The position numbers were made by a program, and so were the translations under genes. Positions 35,727 to 42,216 of a stretch of 57,685 nt of DNA are shown here, in pieces. The stretch is from positions 1-57,685 of the forward strand of contig REDG01000040.1 in assembly GCA_007693605.1 (NCBI GenBank), read 5' to 3'. Below the pieces are notes generated by a model. The model saw only the letters and a list, made by a program, of their open reading frames with translations, had not been told where the DNA came from and made no database searches. Source of the stretch: Bradymonadales bacterium (GTDB taxonomy: Bacteria; Bdellovibrionota; UBA2394). How positions within the stretch are numbered: the stretch's first letter is position 1; the number at the start of each line of letters is the position of its first letter.

Positions 35727-37147
35727 AACAGAGTCTTCAACAGAGCCCATCAACAGACAGGGAGGAGACGGTCCGAGACTTTTTGAATGCCTGTTTTGGG
35801 TTGCTGAAAGCTTTGAGCGTTTATGGCCCAGAAAATGACAGTGTTTCTAGACCTCGTCAGCAGTTTGAGACGAGCCTGCAAAATCTGAGAGAGGCAAAGC
35901 CCGGGGGTGTTAGCCTAAAGTTTGAAAATGAGAGTTTAAGTGTGAATTCCCAGAAGGTGCGACCACACTTTTCGATCGTAGAGGCGATGAGACAAGTGCC
36001 CGAGGCGATGTTCAAGGGCAGTATTGAAGAGATCAATTTCTCTCCAAAGCTCAGTCTAGTGGATAGTCTGAAGTTCTTTCAGCAGTGGGCCCTCCATTGT
36101 TCGGTGGTTCAGAAGCCAAAGGAGTTGAAGTCTGAGTTTTCTGAAATTCAAGTTCGACATCGTGACCCTTCCAAGCTGGATGATCGTCTAAAGACTCTTG
36201 AAGTTCTTCGCTCAAACTCTCACGCGGTGAAGCACTACTTCGTTTTGATGAATTTAACTGCCGACTATTTCAGGTCGATCGCTAAGGGTCAGGTGCCAGC
36301 CCTTAACCACATTCGAAGAGAGCTGACTGAGATGATTGAAATCTCCAAAAATTTTCCTTATCAGCTTATGGCTCTTTCTTTGATTCGGGCTGAGAAAGGG
36401 GAGGACCAAGAATTGTTTCAGCAAAACGCTTGTGAAGCGATTTCGACTTCTCTTCTCATGATTCTTCTGACGAGAAGTTTTAACTTCAGCCTGCAAGATC
36501 AGCTCAATCTTAGCTTGATCGGGCTTCTTTATAATGTGGGTCTATTGAGTGAGGAGTTAAATCAACTGGTTCGTTCTGACGCCAATCTCACTCAAGTTGA
36601 GTATCGGAAAGTGGTAGACGCACAGTCGAAGGGTGTACTCAAGATTCTAAAAACCGAAGGAATGAGTCGGCCCGGATTGGTTCGTCTCTTGTCCTTGTTT
36701 GAGGCGGCTCAATCAAGTCAAAAGCCGTCGTTGACTCTAAGCTTAGAGGCTTATCTTCTTCGAGTGGTGTCTGCCTTCGTCGCCATGACAAGTAAACGAC
36801 CCTATCGAGATGCTTACCTTCCAGCCGAAGCTCTCAAGTTGTTGGGGCACCAGGCCAGCAGAAGACGCGATCATCATCAACTGGAATCGATTGTCTACTT
36901 CGCCTTTGTGAGACTGATGGGGCTCTACCCTTTGGGTAGTATGGTTCAGTTGAACAACCAAAAGAAGGGGATCGTTTATCGCCCTCATTCGGAGGTTCGC
37001 GATCGGCCGCTGATTCGAATCCTCAAAGATTCAAAAGATAGTGGTGAGATCATTGATTTGGGTCGAGTCAAAGACCTTGAGATCATGAAGGCTCTTGATC
37101 CTTCGAAAGAGGGGGTGCAAGTGACGGGTTATTTCTTGGGGGGCTGA
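35723..37147 (+). CDS. Degenerate HD-GYP-like protein
   Basis: A 474-residue protein. Residues 1-130 repeat the N-terminal domain type of its neighbour (ALSVYGPENDSV ... ISLKFENESLSVN-like VSLKFENESLSVN). The C-terminal part aligns by eye to HD-GYP phosphodiesterases: ISTSLLMILLTRSFNFSLQDQLNLSLIGLLYNVGLL where HD should stand, LLRVVSAFVAMTSKRPYRDAYLPAEALKLL, and GSMVQLNNQKKGIVYRP. The HD pair and the GYP motif are missing, so it is probably a non-catalytic sensor or scaffold. It is translationally coupled to the HEAT-like gene. Its end overlaps the opposing gene by 19 bases. Confidence 0.75.
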   Translation: MKQSLQQSPSTDREETVRDFLNACFGLLKALSVYGPENDSVSRPRQQFETSLQNLREAKPGGVSLKFENESLSVNSQKVRPHFSIVEAMRQVPEAMFKGSIEEINFSPKLSLVDSLKFFQQWALHCSVVQKPKELKSEFSEIQVRHRDPSKLDDRLKTLEVLRSNSHAVKHYFVLMNLTADYFRSIAKGQVPALNHIRRELTEMIEISKNFPYQLMALSLIRAEKGEDQELFQQNACEAISTSLLMILLTRSFNFSLQDQLNLSLIGLLYNVGLLSEELNQLVRSDANLTQVEYRKVVDAQSKGVLKILKTEGMSRPGLVRLLSLFEAAQSSQKPSLTLSLEAYLLRVVSAFVAMTSKRPYRDAYLPAEALKLLGHQASRRRDHHQLESIVYFAFVRLMGLYPLGSMVQLNNQKKGIVYRPHSEVRDRPLIRILKDSKDSGEIIDLGRVKDLEIMKALDPSKEGVQVTGYFLGG

Positions 37148-37638
37148 GCGGCAGCGTTCAGGCCTTGAATTCGAAGGGCTTCTTCGGCAGCTTGCTTTTC
37201 CTTAAAGCTGTGAATGGCTCTTTTCAAGTAGGCTCTGTGCACGCTAAGAGGTCTCGATTGTCCGCAGTCTATTTGAATGTGTTCACTCAAAGAGTCTTCG
37301 AGACTGCGACAAAGAACTTGGCTTTCGTCGTGGGCCAGGCTTGAAATATGCTTTTCTGCCAGGAACAAAACTTGATTTTCGCTAATGGGTTCGTGGGCCG
37401 AGATCTCTTTCGTTTGGAAAACTTGATTTGTGGGTCGGCTCAAGAGTCGTTGTTGAGAAAGGGAATAGACGCGAAGAATGGGTCCCGCTTCTTGAATGAC
37501 TCGCACTGAGGAGCATTGTCGAGCCAGCCCGAGATGATCGGTCGTTCGGCATTCGACCCAAGAGGCCTCTTCGGCAGAGAGCTCAACCAGCAGTAGGCTG
37601 AAGAACCCCAAAATCCCAAGTTGTAGAAAACGACGCAT
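37129..37638 (-). CDS. Small exported protein of unknown function
   Basis: A 169-residue protein from the ATG at 37638 (a TTG at 37644 adds two). The signal peptide is RRFLQLGILGFFSLLLVELSA. The mature part has four cysteines in the pattern C..C..C..C (VECRTTD, RQCSSV, VLCRSLED, IDCGQS), which could form two disulfides, and a Glu/Ala-rich helical tail. Probably periplasmic. I do not recognise it. Convergent with and overlapping the HD-GYP-like gene. Confidence 0.65.
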   Translation of the reverse strand: MRRFLQLGILGFFSLLLVELSAEEASWVECRTTDHLGLARQCSSVRVIQEAGPILRVYSLSQQRLLSRPTNQVFQTKEISAHEPISENQVLFLAEKHISSLAHDESQVLCRSLEDSLSEHIQIDCGQSRPLSVHRAYLKRAIHSFKEKQAAEEALRIQGLNAAAQPPKK

Positions 37639-37772
37639 GCCCAAAGGTACTGCAATTCGGATGCCAGCCTAAAACCCGCCAGAGAGCCCATAATCAGGCT
37701 TTGAGGGCGATATTGGGACAGAAATAGGGCATTTTCGGGCAAGTTCTCTTTGCATAGCCCGCAGTTTTTGCG

Positions 37773-37793
37773 AATCGGCAGATTCTGCTGATT
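37773..37793. repeat. 21-bp palindrome
   Basis: AATCGGCAGATTCTGCTGAT plus one T: ten bases each side of a single central T, pairing throughout if one G-T pair is allowed. It could be a protein-binding site or a cruciform; no A/T tail makes it a terminator. Confidence 0.6.
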
Positions 37794-37811
37794 TAGGTGG
37801 GTGGAATCGAT

Positions 37812-37825
37812 TACCGCAGCGGAAG
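37812..37825. repeat. Palindrome of the CCGCAGCGGAAG family (degenerate)
   Basis: TACCGCAGCGGAAG, a one-sided variant of CTTCCGCAGCGGAAG found at 38023 and, with a C, at 24247 and 26634. Confidence 0.6.
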
Positions 37826-37934
37826 TGGATTTGGCTTTAGATTCGCTAGCAGCTCGGGTCTTCTTAAAAATGAAAGTTTAGACTCCCATGGTTTCAAGCT
37901 TGTTCACCTTTTCAACTGCCACTCCCTCATTCTT

Positions 37935-37987
37935 CCCCAAAAAATAAAAATGAGTTTTTAAGGGACTTATTTTTATTTTCTTTGGGG
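37935..37987. repeat. Long A/T-rich inverted repeat
   Basis: CCCCAAAAAATAAAAAT (37935-37951) pairs with ATTTTTATTTTCTTTGGGG (37969-37987) with a two-base bulge, around a 17-base loop. Long arms with G/C clamps at the base are unlike a normal terminator, though it could stop transcription in either direction. Confidence 0.75.
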
Positions 37988-38021
37988 TCGAGTTTTGCTT
38001 GCAAACAAGAGGTTGCGAATC

Positions 38022-38038
38022 ACTTCCGCAGCGGAAGT
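38022..38038. repeat. Perfect palindrome ACTTCCGC-A-GCGGAAGT
   Basis: Eight-base perfect arms around one A. The surrounding TCACTTCCGCAGCGGAAGTTG matches the duplicated flank of the GLUG lipoprotein gene (24244 and 26631) at 20 of 21 positions, although the two sites are over 11 kb apart and otherwise unrelated. Confidence 0.85.
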
Positions 38039-38100
38039 TGTTGTGGAAAATTGAGGTGTCGATCAAAGCTTGTTCTCTCAAAAAACAAAATAGGTTTTAA

Positions 38101-38562
38101 ACCAGGATTGGGGAAGAAGCCTTGAGAGAAACGGAGGGCTTTCCTGAGGCAGATGCCGCAGTGGAATATATGGACCCGCCCGTCGTGCAAGTAGAAAATC
38201 ATCAGAAGAGGAAAGCTTGGGGCATCAAATCTGAGAATCTGGAGGGCAGTCGGAGGCGGGCTGCTTCCGCTACGGAAGCTGTTTCTCCCGGGGGTCGCCA
38301 AGAGGCAGTCGTACAAGCCAAAAGCAACCGAAGTCGGTATATTCCAAAAGCTGTTCGTGCAGTGGTTTGGGAGAGAGATGCTGGGGCTTGTGTTTTTGTG
38401 GAGCCCGGATCGGGGAGGGCTTGTGGGTCGAGCTTTGGCCTGGAGTGGGATCATTTGCGGGAGTTTTCAAGAGGGGGAGACTCGAGTGAGGCGAATCTTA
38501 GGCTGCTTTGTCGGCAGCATAATAATCGGAGGCGAATTTGGGAGACGGCCTCACAGCTTTAG
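38101..38562 (+). pseudogene. Truncated HNH endonuclease (C-terminal part)
   Basis: The frame is open from a stop at 38098; possible starts are TTG 38122 and ATG 38170. From the TTG it has 146 residues. The last ~75 form an HNH domain: RYIPKAVRAVVWERDAGACV, C90 and C101, WDHLREFSRGGDSSEANLR (D110, H111, N125), and LLCRQHNNRRR (C130, H133). HNH proteins of this type in Bdellovibrio-like genomes have a long N-terminal part, missing here, so this is likely a relic, although the nuclease residues are intact. A palindrome related to CTTCCGCAGCGGAAG lies inside at 38263-38279. Confidence 0.75.
38263..38279. repeat. Palindrome GCTTCCG-CTA-CGGAAGC inside the HNH relic
   Basis: Seven-base perfect arms around CTA. 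It shares CTTCCG/CGGAAG with the palindromes at 37812 and 38023 and falls in the linker before the HNH domain, where it adds about six residues (ASATEA). Confidence 0.7.
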
Positions 38563-38659
38563 GACCCGATCCACTGAGCCGGGCTTGGTAATGAGCAATG
38601 GCTTCCGACGGGCGTTCTGACTCGGGGATCGTTCGGTAGTCGGGCTTTTGGGTGGCCAT
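38498..38659 (-). CDS. Small hypothetical protein (53 aa)
   Basis: The ATG at 38659 follows AAGAGG at suitable spacing, giving a 53-residue soluble, basic peptide starting MATQKPDYRTIPESERPSEA. Its 3' part overlaps the end of the HNH frame antisense by 65 bases. The ribosome site and clean start favour a real gene; the overlap and short length argue against. It would share a divergent promoter region with the gene at 38759. Confidence 0.45.
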   Translation of the reverse strand: MATQKPDYRTIPESERPSEAIAHYQARLSGSGPKAVRPSPKFASDYYAADKAA

Positions 38660-38758
38660 GGCAGAGGACCTCTTAAGTTTCTCTTTTTCAACTAGTTTTC
38701 TCTTTGATGGGGGGCTTGGGCGTGTTATAGCCCGCAGCAAAGGAGCCACGACACAGCT

Positions 38759-40357
38759 ATGCGCGCATCGATCTTTCCTCAATTATTTGTTTTTACGATG
38801 ATATTTGGACTAGGAGGGGCCTATCTCTTTGACCGCCCTGTTCTGGCCGAGCCTGAAGGGAGTATTCAGGCGGGAGAGACTTGGATGGGCTTGCGGGCTC
38901 CAGGGCCGAACCCTGTTTATTCTGGATCGGAGTGGGATCGACCTGAAGGCCTTCAGGATCTCTTCTTTCGAAGTCTTCAGTTTCAAGAGAGCCTAGACGG
39001 GGAGCGAGACGGGAAAAATGCAGAGCTTATGGTAAGGAGAGGGGCCCGCTTTCAAGGTAAAGAAGTTGGTTTAAGTGACTGGGATCAAAGGCATTGGCAC
39101 CCACGAAAACCCAGAGAGCTTTTGAATCCATTGGGTGAGCAACTCGAGGAACTTTCGGACTTTTTCCTACTGGTGGAACTTAACTGGAATCGAATTGCTT
39201 TAGCGGGGAAGGCCGAAGAGGCTACGGAACTTGATCTATGGTCTGTGGAAAAAATCGAGCGAGAGGCTCTGCTCTCTCGGGCTGCAGAGCTTGGTCAGCT
39301 TTCCGCTCTTGTGGGCTTAGATTCGGAAGAAGGAATGGAACAAAGGACCGAGCTTTTAACTTTCTCCTTATCTTGGCAGAAGCATTTAGAGCTTCTTGAA
39401 GGATTCATCGGGCTTCATGCTCACGGGAGAGCTGTTTTAAATAGGCACTTGGAAAACGAACGAGCTTCCTTTCGAGTCGTCGAGGAACTGTTGAAGGACA
39501 CGGGACATGCGGTTTCGAGGGGTTTACGGGAAGCAGAATCCAGATTTCGGGGTGAAACGAGGGGGCCAAGCCAAAACACATCAGACCTATGGAAAGGGCG
39601 AACCTTGGAGTCCAAGCTCCAAAAGGTAATCAGAGATGTCGGCGTTGAGATCGGAAACTTGCTTCAACAGCTCTGGTCTCATGGTCAATTCGACCCGCCA
39701 AAGGCCTCAAAGGAGCACTTCATCAGTGAACTCATCGCAGCCAGTCGAAGTCGACTGAAGCTTTCGTCTGCCAGTCTTGATAGGGCTGAGATAGATTCTT
39801 TTTTGAGATTGATTGACCATGAACTGGCGGCTGCCCGCCTTCTTGCCTGGGCCCTTGAGAATAGGGTCGGGACTCAGCTTGAAAGTCTCGTCACTCGTTC
39901 GATTGTCGAGTTGAATCAAGAGTTGAAGAGTAAACAAAATCTGACGAAGAGCTTTCAAGGAGAGGCCTTGGTTCTGGCGGTGCTCGACTGGAGTCTTGAA
40001 GAAATTGAAAGCTTGGCTTCTGAGGCCAGAAAGATACTCGCTGGCGAGCGGGAACCCGTGGGTGCAGAGAATTTTGATTTCAGATTTTTGAGGGGCCCAC
40101 TCGCAAAGACGGATTCAGGCCTGCTTCCGAAGAAGCGGATTTCGGTAGGGCCAAAGAATTGGGTCATCGCCTTCGAACCCCGTTATGATGCATCCACTCG
40201 GCACTATTCTGTTCGAGTGCAGCCTTTGAGCCGTTATGAAGAGGCGGCGATCAAGGGCTTTGGCTCGGGCTTTGCTCGAATACGCGAGGAAGTGCTTCTT
40301 GACCCCTCGATCATTCGCTTTCCGACTCGCGAAGAACTCGAGAGAGAATATCGGTAG
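38759..40357 (+). CDS. Exported helical protein of unknown function (532 aa)
   Basis: The N-terminal signal (PQLFVFTMIFGLGGAYLF, likely cleavage near VLAEPEG) leads into a Glu/Leu-rich, mostly helical protein with no membrane segment and no recognisable motif; it should be periplasmic. A short beta-rich end (WVIAFEPRYDASTRHYSVRV) is followed by an Arg/Glu-rich tail. The length and composition recall the giant protein at 1986, but I see no alignable domain. It stands alone, 100 bases from the next, convergent gene. Confidence 0.75.
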   Translation: MRASIFPQLFVFTMIFGLGGAYLFDRPVLAEPEGSIQAGETWMGLRAPGPNPVYSGSEWDRPEGLQDLFFRSLQFQESLDGERDGKNAELMVRRGARFQGKEVGLSDWDQRHWHPRKPRELLNPLGEQLEELSDFFLLVELNWNRIALAGKAEEATELDLWSVEKIEREALLSRAAELGQLSALVGLDSEEGMEQRTELLTFSLSWQKHLELLEGFIGLHAHGRAVLNRHLENERASFRVVEELLKDTGHAVSRGLREAESRFRGETRGPSQNTSDLWKGRTLESKLQKVIRDVGVEIGNLLQQLWSHGQFDPPKASKEHFISELIAASRSRLKLSSASLDRAEIDSFLRLIDHELAAARLLAWALENRVGTQLESLVTRSIVELNQELKSKQNLTKSFQGEALVLAVLDWSLEEIESLASEARKILAGEREPVGAENFDFRFLRGPLAKTDSGLLPKKRISVGPKNWVIAFEPRYDASTRHYSVRVQPLSRYEEAAIKGFGSGFARIREEVLLDPSIIRFPTREELEREYR

Positions 40358-40459
40358 TCCCTCAGACAGGATCGATGCCATAGCTTTGCGGGACTCTCAA
40401 GCGAGGGAAGCCTATCCGCAAGGCTGACTCGGCTGAGCCCAGAGAATAGATCAAAGTCC
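40358..40459. other. Gap between convergent genes
   Basis: A 102-base gap between two 3' ends. Apart from a weak hairpin AGCCT/AGGCT near 40408-40424 without a T tract, I see no terminator. Confidence 0.3.
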
Positions 40460-40813
40460 CTAAGCTTGTAGTTTCAACTGAAGTGAAAGAATTTCTCGGT
40501 CGCCTGATTTTGCAAGAAGGCTGATCGTCTCATCCCTCTCGCCCGTGAGTTCTACCTGCAGCTTCTCGCCCTGGTAGAGTTTGTCTTTAAACTTCGTCTC
40601 AATCAGTTGAAGCTTTTGAAGCGAATATCCAAAACTCTCCACTGCTGAAAGTGAGAGACCTAAGCTCAGCATTCCATGTGCAATCGGGCGTTCTAGACCT
40701 GCGGCCCTAGCGGCTTCAGCACTCAGATGAATCGGATTGTGATCGCCGCTGGCTTCGGCATAGGCTTCAATCATCTCCTTTGTGATCGTGATTTCAAATC
40801 TTTCAGACGGCAT
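40460..40813 (-). CDS. MaoC-like hot-dog dehydratase subunit (HadB-like)
   Basis: A 117-residue single hot-dog domain with the MaoC/hydratase-2 signature SGDHNPIHLSAEAARAAGL (22-40): D24 and H29 are the catalytic pair of (R)-specific enoyl hydratases. RPIAHGMLSLGLS (42-54) is the following family motif. The enzyme should dehydrate or hydrate (R)-3-hydroxyacyl thioesters in fatty acid metabolism. It overlaps the preceding gene, which encodes a partner-like hot-dog protein, by 11 bases, suggesting a HadA-HadB type heterodimer. Confidence 0.88.
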   Translation of the reverse strand: MPSERFEITITKEMIEAYAEASGDHNPIHLSAEAARAAGLERPIAHGMLSLGLSLSAVESFGYSLQKLQLIETKFKDKLYQGEKLQVELTGERDETISLLAKSGDREILSLQLKLQA

Positions 40814-41201
40814 GGAGGTCTCCGGTGATCAAAATTTGAGAGTCTGCTGTCATGATTCTCTTACGATCATTCTCTCGATAGAATTCATTTTCAAAGTCTA
40901 GAAAGTGCATAGCTCGTCGGCTTCGCAGGCGAACCAGTCGGCTCTGAGAAAAATATCGCCCTGGAATTTCTAAGGCTTCGAAAATCTCTATCTTTTGCCC
41001 GGTATGCAGAAGTTTCGGAAGGTTGAGTTTTAGCTCATCAAACAACTCAAACATTCCTCGAAAGGATCGGGCGATCACAATGGGGTGGTAGTCCGCCCGT
41101 GACTCTTGCTGAAAAGACTTCCAGAACAAACGAAGTTCCTTTTCTGTGATCTCGAGATGATGCTCTGAGCTAGAGACGGGTAGCGACTCGGCTAAATTCA
41201 T
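40803..41201 (-). CDS. FAS1-type dehydratase-like hot-dog protein (HadA-like)
   Basis: A 132-residue protein that looks like the non-catalytic hot-dog half of a two-subunit dehydratase: ADYHPIVIARSFRGMFELFDEL near the N-terminus, then KLLHTGQKIEIFEALEIPGRYFSQSRL in the position where HadA-type proteins carry LHGEQEF. The dehydratase DxxxxH pair is absent. ATG 41201 overlaps the stop of the FHA-GGDEF gene (ATGA); an upstream TTG at 41219 would lie within that gene. Sequence similarity is modest, and the call leans on its neighbour. Confidence 0.65.
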   Translation of the reverse strand: MNLAESLPVSSSEHHLEITEKELRLFWKSFQQESRADYHPIVIARSFRGMFELFDELKLNLPKLLHTGQKIEIFEALEIPGRYFSQSRLVRLRSRRAMHFLDFENEFYRENDRKRIMTADSQILITGDLHAV

Positions 41202-42103
41202 TGCCCATCGATTAAGCAATGCACGCGATTTCGTCCAGCCTTCTTTGCCTCATAAAGGTACTCGTCAGCCTTTTTAATGAGGTCCTTGGGCGTTTTGAAG
41301 TTGTCATTCTGAAGTGTGGCCACCCCCAGAGATAGGGTGGTGGGAATTTTCTTTCCTTCAAACAAAAAGCTATGACCTTCGACCACCTGTCTCAGCCTTT
41401 CCGCAAAGCTCTTTGCTCCGGGAAGGGAGGTCTCTCTGAGTAAAAAGACAACCTCCTCTCCACCATACCGACCAGCCACATCTCCCTTTCTCAGAAGGTT
41501 TCGCATGATGATCCCGAGATCTCTCAAGATTTGATCTCCGGCCAGATGTCCATAGGTATCATTGGTCTTCTTGAAATGGTCAATGTCTCCCATGACGACA
41601 GAGAGAGGCTTCTTGGTTCGGCGATGAAACTGAAACTCAATATCGAGTTGCTCACTAAAATGTCTTTTCGATGCGATTCCCATCAAGGAGTCGCGGGTGG
41701 CCGATTCGTAGAGCTCCTTTTGAATATTCGATTCAAACTCATCTTGAAGAACAAACTTCAGTACGGTACTCGATCCCAACTGAATTTTATCTCCCTTTTC
41801 CAGAATCTGATCTTTGATTTTATCTCCGTTGACCCATGTTCCGTTTGAAGATCCGAGGTCCACCAACTGCCATTGATCCTCATTCACCTGCACAATGCGA
41901 CAATGGTTTCGGCTGATACTGCCTTCTTGAAAAACCAGGTCACACTCACTCGCGCGACCCAGCATCCACTCCTTTCTGGAGTCGAGTTTGATGCTTCGCC
42001 CTGCGCTGGTACCCGTCAATACAATTAGGAAGGGCTCACTCTCGGCTGGAATCTCTCCGGCAATAGAAGCGATGCTCGTGGTTTGATCTTGTTCGTCATC
42101 CAC
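41198..42103 (-). CDS. Diguanylate cyclase with FHA domain
   Basis: A 301-residue cytoplasmic protein. Residues ~25-118 form an FHA phosphopeptide-binding domain (MLGRASECDLV, SISRNHCRIV with S64/R65/H67, DLGSSNGTWVNG). Residues ~130-300 form a GGDEF domain: VMGDIDHFKKTNDTYGH, active site GRYGGEEVV (GGEEV 214-218) and inhibitory site RKGD (205-208), five residues ahead of it. It should make cyclic di-GMP, switched by phosphopeptide binding and limited by product. The same architecture is known in Bdellovibrio DgcB (Bd0742), needed for prey invasion. It shares an operon with two hot-dog genes. Confidence 0.95.
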   Translation of the reverse strand: MDDEQDQTTSIASIAGEIPAESEPFLIVLTGTSAGRSIKLDSRKEWMLGRASECDLVFQEGSISRNHCRIVQVNEDQWQLVDLGSSNGTWVNGDKIKDQILEKGDKIQLGSSTVLKFVLQDEFESNIQKELYESATRDSLMGIASKRHFSEQLDIEFQFHRRTKKPLSVVMGDIDHFKKTNDTYGHLAGDQILRDLGIIMRNLLRKGDVAGRYGGEEVVFLLRETSLPGAKSFAERLRQVVEGHSFLFEGKKIPTTLSLGVATLQNDNFKTPKDLIKKADEYLYEAKKAGRNRVHCLIDGQ

Positions 42104-42141
42104 GCTCTCATTTTATCCCTGTTTATTTAATAAGCTCCAGT

Positions 42142-42162
42142 TAAAAACAAGATCTTCTTGTT
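42142..42162 (-). terminator. Likely rho-independent terminator after the metalloprotease gene
   Basis: On the minus strand AACAAGA-AGA-TCTTGTT is a 7-bp stem followed by TTTTTAA. It lies downstream of the gene ending at 42217 and upstream of the FHA-GGDEF start, so it would separate the two transcripts. The stem is A/T-rich, so strength is uncertain. Confidence 0.6.
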
Positions 42163-42191
42163 GGAGTCTAAACAAGGCTCACTGCCCGAAA

Positions 42192-42213
42192 GGGGAGTGT
42201 CGCTAAAGGCCTT
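42192..42213. repeat. Possible remnant of the ~124-bp repeat
   Basis: GGGGAGTGTCGCTAAAGGCC resembles the outer arm of the repeat (GGGAACTGTCGCTAAGGGCC at 24049). It is again placed directly at the 3' end of a gene. Only the arm is present, so the match could be chance. Confidence 0.4.
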
Positions 42214-42216
42214 AGG

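Larger units (their letters stand above)
37639..38100. other. Gene-free, palindrome-rich gap
   Basis: These ~460 bases contain no convincing gene on either strand. They hold four palindromic sequences: 37773-37793, 37812-37825, 37935-37987 and 38022-38038. The base composition is uneven, with A/T tracts around 37935-37990. The gap may be what remains of the 5' part of the HNH gene that follows, but I could not read an N-terminal HNH-family sequence in any frame. Confidence 0.55.

Noticed and set aside
37440..37742. Alternative minus-strand frame overlapping the small exported protein
   Set aside because: It overlaps in another frame a protein with a clear signal peptide and cysteine pattern, and has no ribosome site.
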